Assembly (NCBI RefSeq): GCF_003116815.1
Contig: NZ_QDKQ01000009.1
Coordinates: forward strand, 1-62,718
Source: Caulobacter endophyticus
GTDB lineage: Bacteria; Pseudomonadota; Alphaproteobacteria; Caulobacterales; Caulobacteraceae
Length of the DNA: 62,718 nucleotides
Direction: 5' to 3'
Part shown: piece after piece, positions 16,510 to 25,246 of the stretch
Layout of the letters: each line of letters starts with the position of its first letter
Numbering within the stretch: the stretch's first letter is position 1
Position numbers and translations under genes: made by a program
The notes under the pieces: generated by a model
Seen by the model: only the letters and a program-made list of their open reading frames with translations
Databases searched by the model: none
What the model was told of the DNA's origin: nothing

Positions 16510-17490
16510 TCACTCGCGCCGGAGCGTGATCACCACCGGCCGGTGGTCCGAACCCAGGTGCGGACCGCGCTTGACCGAGACCGTCTTCCACTGCTTGCCG
16601 GCATAGACGTGGTCGATCGGCATGAACGGGAAGGGCGCCTTCAGCAGCCGGGTGAACGAACCCGACGGCCAGGAGGGCATGGCCAGGGTCCGCCGCTCCA
16701 GGCCAAAGCGCCTGTCCTGCCGGCGCAGGCTCCACGACCAGGGCGTGGAGTTGAAGTCGCCGGCGACGATCATCGCCTTCTTGTCGAAGCCGCCGAGCAT
16801 CTCGGCCAGGCGACGGCTCTGGGCCTGCTGGGCGCCGGCCGGGATCGGCCAGACATAGTGGGTGGCCACCACCGTGAACGGACCGTTCGGATCGGCGAGG
16901 GTGGCCCAGGCCGCGGAGAACGGCCGCTGGCGGTCGTAGAGGCCGCCGCGAGCGACCATCTTCTTCTTGCTGAAGATCCAGGTGTCGCAAGGCCGGGTGT
17001 TGCCCACGCACGAGACGACGAACGGATAGAGCCGGCGCAGCGGCGCGATCAGCGGCCAGGCGCTGCCGCCGCCTTCCTCGATGAAGAGGACGTCGGGATC
17101 CTCGGCCAGCACCCAGTCCAGCGCCTCGCTCGGGTCGTCGTTCGAGGCCCAGACGTTGAACTGCATGACCTTCAGCGTGGCTGGGCCAGGATCGAGCTTG
17201 CGGGTCTGGGCGGCGATCAGTTCGGGGGCCATCAGGCCGCCATGGGCCAGGATCGCGACCACGCCCATGACCACGATCGCCCACCGTTCGCTGCGCCGCG
17301 AGACGATCGCGCCGACCAGGGCGCCGGCGAGGCCGGTGACCAGCCAGATCGGCGCGAAGTGATTGGCCACGTCCAGCCGGTCGCTGAAGGCGCCGCCGAG
17401 GCCCATCAGGCCAAGCCCGAGAGCCAGCAGGACCATGGCCAGGGCCGTGCCGCGGCAGAACAGTCGGGCAAGGTGCAGGATCAGTTGCAT
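16510..17490 (-). CDS. membrane-anchored endonuclease/exonuclease/phosphatase-family protein
   Basis: A 326-residue protein. The first ~105 residues contain three hydrophobic segments ('GTALAMVLLALGLGLMGLGG', 'FAPIWLVTGLAGALVGAIV', 'WAIVVMGVVAILAHG'). The rest is an EEP (DNase I-like) domain: 'LKVMQFNVW', 'DPDVLFIEE', 'THYVWP', 'VAGDFNSTPWS', 'IDHVYA' and 'SDHRPV' carry the metal and catalytic Asn/Asp/His residues. Substrate is unknown; the anchored topology suggests an envelope phosphodiesterase or phosphatase rather than DNA repair. Stands alone between terminator and queA. Confidence 0.85.
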   Translation of the reverse strand: MQLILHLARLFCRGTALAMVLLALGLGLMGLGGAFSDRLDVANHFAPIWLVTGLAGALVGAIVSRRSERWAIVVMGVVAILAHGGLMAPELIAAQTRKLDPGPATLKVMQFNVWASNDDPSEALDWVLAEDPDVLFIEEGGGSAWPLIAPLRRLYPFVVSCVGNTRPCDTWIFSKKKMVARGGLYDRQRPFSAAWATLADPNGPFTVVATHYVWPIPAGAQQAQSRRLAEMLGGFDKKAMIVAGDFNSTPWSWSLRRQDRRFGLERRTLAMPSWPSGSFTRLLKAPFPFMPIDHVYAGKQWKTVSVKRGPHLGSDHRPVVITLRRE

Positions 17491-17639
17491 GGCTTGCCCC
17501 TTAGCACGGGCAGGCGACGCTCGTGCAGGCCGCCTTGCGTTCGCGGACGGTCGAAAGAGCGTTTGCGCAGCCGCATGGCGCCCGTGCGGCGGCGCCGCGC
17601 CTTGACCTCGCCGTCTCGTCGTGGCCTTGAAGCCGGCCC

Positions 17640-18746
17640 ATGCGCCTTTCCGACTTCGACTTTCACCTTCCCGACGACAGCATCGCCCTGCGCCCGGCCG
17701 AACCGCGCGACAGCGCGCGCTTTCTCGTCGTGCGCCCAGGGCAGGCTCTTCAGGACCGTATCGTCCGCGACCTGCCCGATTTTCTGCGCCCCGGCGATGC
17801 TTTGGTGTTCAACGACACCCGGGTGATCCCCGCCCGCCTTTCGGGCCTGCGCGAGGGCCGCACGACCGGCGGGGCCGACGGCACGCCCGTCGCCGTCGAG
17901 GCGACGCTGCATCGCCGTATCGCCCCCGATCGCTGGAGCGCCTTCATGCGCCCGGGCAAGCGGCTGAAGGCCGGCGACCGCGTCGCCTTCGCCGCCGAGG
18001 GCTCGGTCGCCTGCGAGGCCGAACGGCTGGACGCCACCGTCGTCGAGAAGCACGAGGGCGGGGAGGTGGTGCTGGCCTTCGACCTGTCGGGTCCCGACCT
18101 GGACATCGGCATCGCCCGGCATGGGATGATGCCGCTGCCGCCCTATATCGCCGCCAAGCGCGCCGAGGACGACCGCGACCGCGCCGACTACCAGACCGTC
18201 TACGCCCGCGAGGACGGCTCGGTGGCCGCGCCGACGGCCGGGCTGCACTTCACGCCGGACCTCCTGGAAGCGTTGAAGGCCAAGGGCGTGTCCCTGCATT
18301 TCGTCACCCTGCACGTAGGGGCGGGCACCTTCCTGCCGGTGAAGACCGACGAGGTTTCCGAGCACAGGATGCACGCCGAGTTCGGCGAGGTCTCGGCGCA
18401 GACCGCAGATGCGTTGAACGCCGTGCACGCCGCCGGCGGCCGCATCGCCTGCGTCGGCACCACCAGCTTGCGCCTGATCGAGAGCGCCACGGGCGAGGAT
18501 GGCGTGGTGCGTCCGTTCGCCGACGAGACCGCGATCTTCATAACGCCCGGCTATCGCTTCCGCGCGGTCGACGTGCTGATGACCAATTTCCACCTGCCCA
18601 AGTCGACCCTGTTCATGCTGGTCAGCGCCTTCGCCGGCCGCAAGGCGATGCGCGATGCCTACGAGCACGCCATATCGACGGGCTACCGCTTCTATTCCTA
18701 TGGCGACGGCTCGCTGCTGTTCCGCGCCGAAACCGAGACCGTCTAG
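17640..18746 (+). CDS. queA: S-adenosylmethionine:tRNA ribosyltransferase-isomerase
   Basis: A 368-residue enzyme that transfers and isomerises the ribosyl part of SAM to make epoxyqueuosine in tRNA. '[11 protein letters not shown]' is the family N-terminus, and 'PTAGLHFT', '[11 protein letters not shown]', '[11 protein letters not shown]' and '[17 protein letters not shown]' are diagnostic. It abuts tgt with no gap (TAGATG), so the two queuosine genes are co-transcribed. Confidence 0.97.
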   Translation: MRLSDFDFHLPDDSIALRPAEPRDSARFLVVRPGQALQDRIVRDLPDFLRPGDALVFNDTRVIPARLSGLREGRTTGGADGTPVAVEATLHRRIAPDRWSAFMRPGKRLKAGDRVAFAAEGSVACEAERLDATVVEKHEGGEVVLAFDLSGPDLDIGIARHGMMPLPPYIAAKRAEDDRDRADYQTVYAREDGSVAAPTAGLHFTPDLLEALKAKGVSLHFVTLHVGAGTFLPVKTDEVSEHRMHAEFGEVSAQTADALNAVHAAGGRIACVGTTSLRLIESATGEDGVVRPFADETAIFITPGYRFRAVDVLMTNFHLPKSTLFMLVSAFAGRKAMRDAYEHAISTGYRFYSYGDGSLLFRAETETV

Positions 18747-19862
18747 ATGGCCGCCTTCCCCTTCGAGATCAAAGCCACCGACGGCAAGGCCCGCACGGGC
18801 GTGCTGAAGACCCCGCGCGGCGACATCCGCACGCCGGCCTTCATGCCGGTGGGCACGGCCGGTACGGTCAAGGCCCTGACGGTCGACCAGGTCAAGGACA
18901 CCGGCGCCGACATCATCCTGGGCAACACCTATCACCTGATGCTGCGGCCGAGCGCCGAGCGGGTGAAGCGCCTGGGCGGGCTGCACAGGTTCATGCGCTG
19001 GGACAAGCCGATCCTGACCGACAGCGGCGGCTTCCAGGTGATGAGCCTGTCGGGGATCAGCAAGGTCACCGAAGAGGCCGTGACCTTCGCCAGCCACATC
19101 GACGGGACCAAGCACGTGCTTTCCCCCGAGCGGTCGATGGAGATCCAGGCCGATTTGCTGGGCTCCGACATCGTCATGCAGCTGGACGAGTGCGTGGCCT
19201 GGCCGGCCGAGGAGAAGCGGGCGCGCGAGGGCATGGAGCTGTCGGCGCGCTGGGGCCTGCGCTCCAAGACCGCCTTCGGCACGCGCGATACGCAGGCTCT
19301 GTTCGGCATCCAGCAGGGCTCGACCTTCGAGAACCTGCGCAAGGAGTCGTCGGAGCGCCTGCAGGAGATCGGCTTCGACGGCTACGCCATCGGCGGCCTC
19401 GCCGTGGGCGAGGGGCACGAGGCCATGTGCGAGGTGCTGGACTACGCGCCGGGCCTCTTGCCGGCCGACAAGCCGCGCTACCTGATGGGCGTGGGCAAGC
19501 CGATCGATCTCGTGGAGGCCGTCTGGCGCGGCGTCGATATGTTCGACTGCGTGCTGCCCACCCGTTCGGGCCGTCACGGCCAGGCCTGGACCTGGGACGG
19601 GGCGATCAACATCAAGAACGCCCGCTTCGCCGAGGACGAGAGCCCGCTGGACCCCACCAGCGACTGCCCGGCCAGCCGCGACTATTCCAAGGCCTATCTG
19701 CGCCACCTGTTCAAGGCCGAGGAGATCCTGGGGCAGGTGCTGCTGTCCTGGCACAACATCGCCTTCTTCCAGGCCCTGACGGCGGCCATGCGGGCGGCCA
19801 TCCAAGAGGGGCGGTTCGAGCAGTTCCGCCGGGAGTTCGCCGCGCGGCAGAAGGGCGGGTAG
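18747..19862 (+). CDS. tgt: queuine/preQ1 tRNA-guanine transglycosylase
   Basis: A 371-residue enzyme that swaps guanine 34 for preQ1 in GUN-anticodon tRNAs. '[10 protein letters not shown]' contains the general-acid Asp, 'GGLAVGE' shapes the base pocket, and the nucleophile Asp is in '[17 protein letters not shown]'. The zinc site, CxCxxC plus His in characterised enzymes (E. coli C302, C304, C307, H333), reads S305-D-C307-P-A-S310 with H336, so two of three cysteines are serine. Otherwise full length and intact. Confidence 0.96.
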   Translation: MAAFPFEIKATDGKARTGVLKTPRGDIRTPAFMPVGTAGTVKALTVDQVKDTGADIILGNTYHLMLRPSAERVKRLGGLHRFMRWDKPILTDSGGFQVMSLSGISKVTEEAVTFASHIDGTKHVLSPERSMEIQADLLGSDIVMQLDECVAWPAEEKRAREGMELSARWGLRSKTAFGTRDTQALFGIQQGSTFENLRKESSERLQEIGFDGYAIGGLAVGEGHEAMCEVLDYAPGLLPADKPRYLMGVGKPIDLVEAVWRGVDMFDCVLPTRSGRHGQAWTWDGAINIKNARFAEDESPLDPTSDCPASRDYSKAYLRHLFKAEEILGQVLLSWHNIAFFQALTAAMRAAIQEGRFEQFRREFAARQKGG

Positions 19863-19882
19863 GGGGGCGAGGTTGATGCTCA

Positions 19883-20024
19883 AGGAACCTCCCCCTGTGG
19901 GGGAGACGATCGCGTAGCGATCGGAGGGGGGAGTTGGTGATGACTTTCCGGCGCCCTCGAAAGCTGAAAACGTCCCCCCACCGGCCTTCGGCCGCCTCCC
20001 CCAGAGGGGGAGGTTAGTTCCTCC
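19883..20024. repeat. palindromic intergenic repeat, family A
   Basis: Left module 'AACCTCCCCCTGTGGGGGAG' continues into 'GATCGCGTAGCGATC'. Right module has 'CCCCCCACCGGCCTTCGGCC' and 'CTCCCCCAGAGGGGGAGG'. 'GAAAGCTGAAAACG' lies between. Organisation matches 20687-20820 and is inverted relative to 2303-2449. Confidence 0.88.
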
Positions 20025-20029
20025 ACATG

Positions 20030-20163
20030 CTCCCCCTGGAGGGGGAGCTGTCGCGGAGCGACTGAGGGGGAAGGGGCTTCTGTGGCGGAGGGAGCACTGA
20101 TCTCATCAGTCACTTCCCCCTCCGGCCCTTCGGGCCACCTCCCCCTTCAGGGGGAGGATCTTG
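20030..20163. repeat. palindromic intergenic repeat, family B
   Basis: 'GCTCCCCCTGGAGGGGGAGC' with 'TGTCGCGGAGCGACTGAGGG', then a spacer containing 'CTGATCTCATCAG', then 'TCCGGCCCTTCGGGCCACC' and 'CTCCCCCTTCAGGGGGAGG'. It directly follows a family A copy, so the two families are nested side by side here. Confidence 0.85.
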
Positions 20164-20205
20164 GGCGCGCGACTTCCGCCTCTCGCGCGATTGCGCAGAG
20201 CTTAT

Positions 20206-20550
20206 GGAGAGGGCGCGGGGCGTCCGGGCCTCGCCCGGATGTGTTTGTTCTAAGTACCGTTTCGACGAAGCTTGAACGCCCCGCGCGATCGTTTGTCCTC
20301 AGGCCGGGGCGCGCGGGCCTCTTCCGCCCTGTGCCCCTTCCCCATGCAGTGCGCCCCGTTTCTTGACAGCCAGGCGTGCATGGCGGCGCGAACCCTTGGG
20401 CGGGCGGAAGGCTAAGTCGGCAGCCTTCCGATGGATGGGTTTACGTCCCCCATCCTCATTTAAGCCTTCGGGCTCGGCTCTCGCCGCTCCTTCAGCCCCG
20501 CTCGATCGCATCCACGTCGCCGCTTCGGGCCGGATCCTTGCGCCCTCTCC
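20206..20550. other. structured intergenic element with 11-bp inverted ends, possible ncRNA or MITE-like repeat
   Basis: GGAGAGGGCGC (20206-20216) and its exact inverse GCGCCCTCTCC (20540-20550) bound a 345-base stretch without a convincing gene. Inside, GCGCGGGGCGT (20213-20223) pairs exactly with ACGCCCCGCGC (20276-20286) around a CCGGGC-CTC-GCCCGG hairpin. Further on are GGAAGGCT/AGCCTTCC (20406-20413/20422-20429), GGATGGG/CCCATCC (20433-20439/20449-20455) and AGCC-TTCG-GGCT (20463-20474). Short frames exist on both strands but lack ribosome sites. I do not recognise an RNA family; RNase P, tmRNA and 6S signatures were looked for by eye and not seen. Confidence 0.5.
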
Positions 20551-20559
20551 CTGCGACGG

Positions 20560-20686
20560 GACAGCTTTGATTATGCATCGGGTTTAAGCGCGTCTGATCC
20601 AGGCGCATGAGAAAGTTGCAAGCGGTTGAGATCGTTGGGGTTCATCCGCTGAACGCAGAGGATCCACGCTGCTCTATCCCCGTAAC
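20560..20686. other. gene-free spacer between structured element and repeat
   Basis: About 125 bases with no frame of note. It is more AT-balanced than its surroundings, includes 'GATTATGCATCGGG', 'AGAAAGTTGCAAGCGG' and several GATC tetramers, and shows no clear hairpin. It might be part of a longer repeat unit. Confidence 0.3.
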
Positions 20687-20820
20687 TGAGAACCTCCCCC
20701 TGTGGGGGAGGCGATCGCGCAGCGATCGGTGGGGGGAGTGGTAGCGGGATCGGCCAATTCCGCGAAAGCTGAAAACGCCCCCCACCGGCCTTCGGCCGCC
20801 TCCCCCACGGGGGGAGGTTC
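20687..20820. repeat. palindromic intergenic repeat, family A
   Basis: 'AACCTCCCCCTGTGGGGGAG' plus 'GATCGCGCAGCGATC', then 'CGAAAGCTGAAAACG', then 'CCCCCCACCGGCCTTCGGCC' and 'CTCCCCCACGGGGGGAGG'. Near-identical in layout to 19883-20024. Confidence 0.88.
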
Positions 20821-20825
20821 AAAAC

Positions 20826-20860
20826 AAAAAGGCCGCCTGGATCGCTCCAGGCGGCCTTTC
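20826..20860. terminator. intrinsic terminator for the fadL-like gene
   Basis: AAAGGCCGCCTGG and its inverse CCAGGCGGCCTTT enclose 'ATCGCT'. On the minus strand the stem is followed by TTTTTGTTTT, a strong T-run just after the fadL-like stop. Confidence 0.85.
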
Positions 20861-20882
20861 CGCATTCAGGACCCTAGAGGGT

Positions 20883-22172
20883 TCAGAACGTCCAGCGGAC
20901 GCCGGTCGACAGGACCGTGGCGTGGCCGGTGGCCAGGCCGTTCAGGGTGACCGACGAGCCGGTCGCCGTGGCGTCGGTGCGGTGGATCTCGGAATCGTCG
21001 AACGAGATGTAGGTCGCGGCGATGTCGAGGTTCAGGTTCGGCTTGGCGGCCCAGGTGGCGCCGACGGCGTAGAGCATGCGGTCGCCGTCCGGAACGCGGG
21101 CGGTGCGGCCTTCGTCCGGGGTCGGGGTCGGGTCCTTCTGGACGCCGCCGCGCAGGGTCAGGCGCGGGGTCAGCTGGTGATCCACGCCGAGGGCCACGGT
21201 GGTGATGTCCTTGTAGTTCTGCTCGCTGACCGAACCGCCGCCGGCGAAGGTGACGCGGATGGCGTCGAACTCGCTCCAGCCCACGCGGCTGACCTGGGCG
21301 TTCAGGGTGGTCTTGGGGGTCACGGCCCAGCGGGCGCCGACGTTGGCCATCCACGGGGTGGTGATGGTGGCTTCACCGGCGATGGTGCGGTTGGAGGCGG
21401 TCGGCAGCGGGGCCAGGATGCCCGAGACGGCCACGTCGCCCTTCAGGGTGTGCTCGGTCTTCGAACGGTAGCTGGCGCCGAAGGTCAGGGCCGGAGTGGC
21501 GTGGAACTGGGCGCCCACGGTCCAGCCGTAGCCCCAGCCGTCGCCGGTCAGTTCCTGGCGGCCGTCGGCTTGCAGCGGCGAGGCGTTCGGCAGGGCGTTC
21601 GACAGTTCGGCGTCGGCGTAGACGCCGCTGATGCCCACGCCCAGGTCGAGCTTGTCGTTGACGCGGTAGGCCAGGGTGGCCTGCAGGTCGGCCGTGGTCA
21701 GGCGCGACTTGATGGCGTCGTAGCGAGCCCAGCTGTTGGCCTCGTACTCGGTGGTGAAGTTGTAGGGGGCGGCCATCGAGACGCCGAGAACGATCTTGTC
21801 GTTCAGGCGCCAGGCGCCGGCGAAGTTCGGGACGACACCGTCGTTGATGACGTCGGTGGCCGTGCCCACGCCGCCGACGCCGGTGGTGACCGGGACCGGA
21901 CGGGTGATGGTGGAGCCCTTGTCGGTGACCTTGGAGTTCACCAGAACGGCGTGCAGGCCGCCGTAGACTTCGGCGTGCTCCACGCCGGCGATGGCGGCGG
22001 GGTTCCACCACAGGCTGGCGGCGCCGCTGTCGGCGACTTCGCCCGAATAGGCGCGGCCGGCGCCGCGGGACGATTGTTCCTGCAGGTAGAAGCCCGAGGC
22101 GGAGGCTTGCGAAGCGGCGGCGAGGGCGGCGAGCGCGGCGCCGGCGGCGAGGACTTTACGCGAGAGAGCCAT
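20883..22172 (-). CDS. FadL/OmpP1/TodX-family outer-membrane transporter
   Basis: A 429-residue precursor of a 14-strand beta-barrel that takes up hydrophobic compounds such as long-chain fatty acids. The ATG at 22172 gives a signal peptide ending 'ASQASA', then 'GFYLQEQSSRGAGRAYSG', the FadL N-terminal hatch, and 'SLWWNPAAIAG', the NPA motif. The C-terminus alternates beta-strand residues and ends in 'RWTF', the terminal aromatic used for barrel assembly. The frame opens 12 codons upstream, but that would spoil the signal. It may feed the beta-oxidation-type SDR next door. Confidence 0.92.
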   Translation of the reverse strand: MALSRKVLAAGAALAALAAASQASASGFYLQEQSSRGAGRAYSGEVADSGAASLWWNPAAIAGVEHAEVYGGLHAVLVNSKVTDKGSTITRPVPVTTGVGGVGTATDVINDGVVPNFAGAWRLNDKIVLGVSMAAPYNFTTEYEANSWARYDAIKSRLTTADLQATLAYRVNDKLDLGVGISGVYADAELSNALPNASPLQADGRQELTGDGWGYGWTVGAQFHATPALTFGASYRSKTEHTLKGDVAVSGILAPLPTASNRTIAGEATITTPWMANVGARWAVTPKTTLNAQVSRVGWSEFDAIRVTFAGGGSVSEQNYKDITTVALGVDHQLTPRLTLRGGVQKDPTPTPDEGRTARVPDGDRMLYAVGATWAAKPNLNLDIAATYISFDDSEIHRTDATATGSSVTLNGLATGHATVLSTGVRWTF

Positions 22173-22209
22173 GTGACTGACAGACCTTCTTGGGGAGGTT
22201 AGGTCCAAC

Positions 22210-22480
22210 CAACACCTTGCGATGCTGGAGGTTGCCGCCGGCTCTAACGCATCTTTTCAAAAACCGTTGCTATTTATTCGCGTAACGGTGAATTTTGTTC
22301 TCGGCGTCAAAGAAAGAGCGCCATTTTGGCCTCTATTCATTCGCCGTTATGTCAAAACAAGCGCCTTCCCTTAGGTAAAGACTTGTATTCGCCGCAATTA
22401 CCGTAGGTGCAGTTTTTTGCAATTTACGTCAAATGCGGCGATCGCGGGCGCGGATGTTCCAGCGCCCGCGATCTTCTGGA
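22210..22480. promoter_or_regulatory. AT-rich regulatory gap between the SDR and fadL-like genes
   Basis: Markedly AT-richer than the flanks and without a frame. On the minus strand TTGACA (22350-22355) is a candidate -35 element for the fadL-like gene. A perfect 12-bp stem GATCGCGGGCGC/GCGCCCGCGATC (22440-22451/22462-22473) lies just past the SDR stop and may end that transcript, although no T-run follows. Confidence 0.5.
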
Positions 22481-23389
22481 TCAACCGCCGGCCAGCTTGC
22501 GGAAGAACTTCTGGCCCTGTTCGCCGCCGTTGAAATAGGCCTGCTGGCCTGGCTCGGCGGTGATCGCCTCCCAGCTGTCGCGGACCTCTTCGGCCGACAG
22601 CCCGCCCTCGCCCAGATAGACGCCCTCGGTCTCGAAGATGCGCGCCAGGGCGAAGACGCCGGCCCCGGCGGTCAGGATCGCGCCGGTGGGGGCGTCTTCC
22701 GACACCAGGTAGACGACGCCCGGGGTGACGTATTCGGGGTTCAGCTTGGCCAGGATCTCGGGCGGCATCAGGCCCTCGGTCATGCGGGTGGCCGCGACCG
22801 GGCTGATGGCGTTGATCTTGACGTTGTTCTTGGCGCCTTCGAGCTTCAGCGTGTTCATCAGGCCCAGCACCGCCATCTTGGCCGCGCCGTAGTTGGACTG
22901 GCCGAAGTTGCCGTACATGCCCGAGGACGAGGTGGTGACGACGATGCGGCCGTAGTTCTGGGTCTTCATGATGTCCCACACGGCCTTGATCGGCTTGAAG
23001 GTGCCGAAGACGTGCACCTGCATGACCGCCTCGAAGTCGGCCAGCTCCATCTTGCTCAGGGTCTTGTCGCGCAGGATGCCGGCGTTGGCGACGAGGATGT
23101 CGATGCGGCCCCACGTCTCCATGGTCGTCTTGACGAGGTCGGCGACGCCGGCGTCGTCGGTCACCGAGGCGCCGTGGGCGATCGCCTGGCCGCCGAAGGC
23201 CTCGATCTCGGCCACCACGGCCTTGGCGGCGTCGGACGAGTCGCCCGAGCCGTCGACGCTGCCGCCCAGGTCGTTGACCACCACCCTGGCGCCGCGACGG
23301 GCCAGTTCCAGGGCGTGCTGGCGTCCAAGCCCGCCGCCCGCGCCCGTGACGATGGCCACCTGACCGTCGAAGCGAATGTCGTCCGCCAT
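22481..23389 (-). CDS. SDR-family oxidoreductase resembling the MFE-2 (R)-3-hydroxyacyl-CoA dehydrogenase domain
   Basis: A 302-residue cytosolic short-chain dehydrogenase. 'VTGAGGGLGRQHALELARRG' (residues 14-33) is the NAD(P)-binding loop in the form typical of peroxisomal MFE-2/HSD17B4 dehydrogenase domains, and 'VNDLGGSVDGSG' supports NAD preference. The catalytic Ser155, Tyr167 and Lys171 ('SNYGAAK') are present. The C-terminal ~80 residues ('EGGLSAEEVRDSWEAI') also match that group. It probably oxidises a hydroxyacyl-CoA in fatty-acid or steroid side-chain degradation; exact substrate is not deducible. Confidence 0.85.
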   Translation of the reverse strand: MADDIRFDGQVAIVTGAGGGLGRQHALELARRGARVVVNDLGGSVDGSGDSSDAAKAVVAEIEAFGGQAIAHGASVTDDAGVADLVKTTMETWGRIDILVANAGILRDKTLSKMELADFEAVMQVHVFGTFKPIKAVWDIMKTQNYGRIVVTTSSSGMYGNFGQSNYGAAKMAVLGLMNTLKLEGAKNNVKINAISPVAATRMTEGLMPPEILAKLNPEYVTPGVVYLVSEDAPTGAILTAGAGVFALARIFETEGVYLGEGGLSAEEVRDSWEAITAEPGQQAYFNGGEQGQKFFRKLAGG

Positions 23390-23487
23390 GCCCTAAGTCT
23401 CCCTCAAACGCGTGTTTGGTTTGACGCGTTTGTGCGACCGCGAAGAGGGAGCGTCAAGGGCGGGGGAGGCGGCTTATGGAAGCGCGA

Positions 23488-24480
23488 TCAGGTCTTGGCC
23501 GGATCGGGGGCCTGCGGGCCGCTGCGCTTGGCGCCGGCGGTCTGGCCCGGCTTCATGAACTTCACCAGCACGCGCTGGCCGATCAGGAAGGGGGTCTCGT
23601 CGGCGCTGACCACCACCTCGACCACCCGGGCGTCGGTGCGCTCGGAAGGATCGTCGGACTGCAGCTTGCGGGCCCCGAACACGGCGGCGCGGCGCAGGAC
23701 CTTGCCGGTGTAGGTCTTCTTCTGGTCGGCCTCGGGGATGATCTCGACCGGCTGGCCGATGGCCACGAAGGGGATGGCCGACTCGCTGATCTCGGCGCGG
23801 ACGATGCGGGCCGTGGCCGGCTCCAGGTCGAACATCGAGGTGACGTTCAGGGTCGAGGCGCCCGAGCCGGGGTTGGCGTAGCGGCGGGCGATACGTCCGT
23901 CGGCCGGCGCGCGGATCACCGTCAGTTCCTGGTTGTAGCGGGCCTGGTTCAGCTGGGCGGCGAAGGTGGCCACCAGGGCGCGCTGGGCGTCGAGCTCGGC
24001 GTCGGCGCCGGCGATGGCGTCGCGGGCCTGGTCGAGGCGCTGGCCGGCCACGAAGTTCGAGGCGGTCAGGCCCTGCAGGCGGGCGTATTCGCGCTGGGCC
24101 GTCGTCTTGCGGACCTCGAGCACGCGGATCTGGGCCCTGGCCTGGGCCAGGTTGGCGGCGGCGGTCTCGGCGGCCAGGCGGACGTCGTCGTCCTCCTGCT
24201 TGGCCAGGGCCTGGCCCTTCTTCACGATGTCGCCTTCCTGGACATAGACCTCGCTGACGATGCCCTGGCGGCGGGCGGCGACCGAGATCATGCCGCCCTC
24301 GACGTCGGCCTTGCCGTCGGCGACGGCGCCGTAGGGGGTGGCGGGCGTGGCGGCGGCCACCTTGGCGGCCTCGACCTTCTTGGCCTTGGCCTGGCTCTGC
24401 ATCCAGAGCCCTCCGCCGAGGATGGCGAGGGCGCCGACGGAGATCAGCCAGAAGCGGCGACGACGGAACAGGGCGGGCAT
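23488..24480 (-). CDS. HlyD/DevB-like membrane fusion protein of an ABC exporter
   Basis: A 330-residue periplasmic adaptor with one N-terminal membrane helix ('RFWLISVGALAILGGGLWM'). A split lipoyl domain ('GIVSEVYVQEGDIVKKGQALAKQEDDD' and 'IRAPADGRIARRY') flanks a helical hairpin of about 90 residues, followed by a beta-barrel domain and a Pro-rich end. It is the last gene of a permease-ATPase-adaptor operon, one base after the ATPase stop. The set resembles DevBCA of cyanobacteria, which exports envelope glycolipid through a TolC-type outer-membrane protein; no outer-membrane partner is encoded nearby. Confidence 0.87.
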   Translation of the reverse strand: MPALFRRRRFWLISVGALAILGGGLWMQSQAKAKKVEAAKVAAATPATPYGAVADGKADVEGGMISVAARRQGIVSEVYVQEGDIVKKGQALAKQEDDDVRLAAETAAANLAQARAQIRVLEVRKTTAQREYARLQGLTASNFVAGQRLDQARDAIAGADAELDAQRALVATFAAQLNQARYNQELTVIRAPADGRIARRYANPGSGASTLNVTSMFDLEPATARIVRAEISESAIPFVAIGQPVEIIPEADQKKTYTGKVLRRAAVFGARKLQSDDPSERTDARVVEVVVSADETPFLIGQRVLVKFMKPGQTAGAKRSGPQAPDPAKT

Positions 24481-24481
24481 C

Positions 24482-25246
24482 TCAGGCTCCGATGAGAGGA
24501 CGGTCGGCCGCGGCGGGCGCGGGCTGCGACGTGACGCGGCGGTCGTCGAGGATGCGGCCGTCCTCGATGTGGATGACGCGGTCGGCGAAGGATTCCATGC
24601 GGTGGTCGTGGGTCACGCAGATCACGGCCGCCCCATGCTCCTTGGCCGCCCGCTGCAGAAGGCGGGTGACGATCTGGCCGTTCTCGCCGTCGAGGGCCGA
24701 GGTCGGCTCGTCGGCGAACAGCAGGCGGGGCTGCTTGGCGAGAGCCCGGGCGATGGCCACGCGCTGCTTCTCGCCGCCGGACAGCTCGGACGGGCGCTGG
24801 TTGACGCGATGGCCCAGGCCCACCTCGTCGAGCGAGACCATGGCCATGCGCCTGGCCTCGGCGACGTCGTAGCCCTGGTACTTCAGCACGGTGGTGACCT
24901 GCTGCAGGGCGGTGAGGGCGGGGAACAGGTTGAAGCCTTGGAAGATGAAGCCGCAGTTGTCGAGGCGGAACTTGTCGATCCGCCCGGAGGGCAGCGACCA
25001 CAGGTCCTGATCCATGGCCTTGACCCGGCCCCCGTCGGGCCGCAGCAGGCCCGACAGGCAGGCGACCAGCGTCGACTTGCCCGAGCCCGACGGACCCATG
25101 ACCATGGTCACGTCGCCGTGCAGGGCGTCGAAGTCGACGGATTTGAGCACCTCGATATAGGTGCGGCCGGTCTTGAAGCGCTTGACCAGGCCCTTGGCGA
25201 CGATCGCCGTCTTGCCCGGAACGAGTGGGGAGGGGGATTGGCTCAT
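24482..25246 (-). CDS. ABC exporter ATPase (DevA/LolD-like)
   Basis: A 254-residue ATP-binding subunit. Walker A 'GPSGSGKST' is at 51-59, the Q-loop 'FIFQGFNLFP' near 100-109, the signature 'LSGGE' at 155-159, Walker B 'LLFADE' at 175-180 and the switch His in 'VTHDHR'. This subfamily (MacB/LolD/DevA) powers mechanotransmission-type exporters. Its ATG overlaps the permease stop by 4 bases (ATGA). Confidence 0.93.
   Translation of the reverse strand: MSQSPSPLVPGKTAIVAKGLVKRFKTGRTYIEVLKSVDFDALHGDVTMVMGPSGSGKSTLVACLSGLLRPDGGRVKAMDQDLWSLPSGRIDKFRLDNCGFIFQGFNLFPALTALQQVTTVLKYQGYDVAEARRMAMVSLDEVGLGHRVNQRPSELSGGEKQRVAIARALAKQPRLLFADEPTSALDGENGQIVTRLLQRAAKEHGAAVICVTHDHRMESFADRVIHIEDGRILDDRRVTSQPAPAAADRPLIGA

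Noticed and set aside
20299..20587. Short plus and minus frames in the structured element as small genes
   Set aside because: No ribosome site, Arg/Pro/Gly-rich composition, and they cross multiple hairpins; kept as non-coding element.
20160..20600. RNase P RNA, tmRNA or 6S RNA
   Set aside because: Characteristic conserved blocks (GAGGAAAGTCC-type core, tag peptide frame, 6S central bubble) could not be found on either strand.
19863..20870. CRISPR array in the repeat-rich gap
   Set aside because: Repeats are palindromic modules of two alternating types with no regular spacer length and no cas genes nearby.
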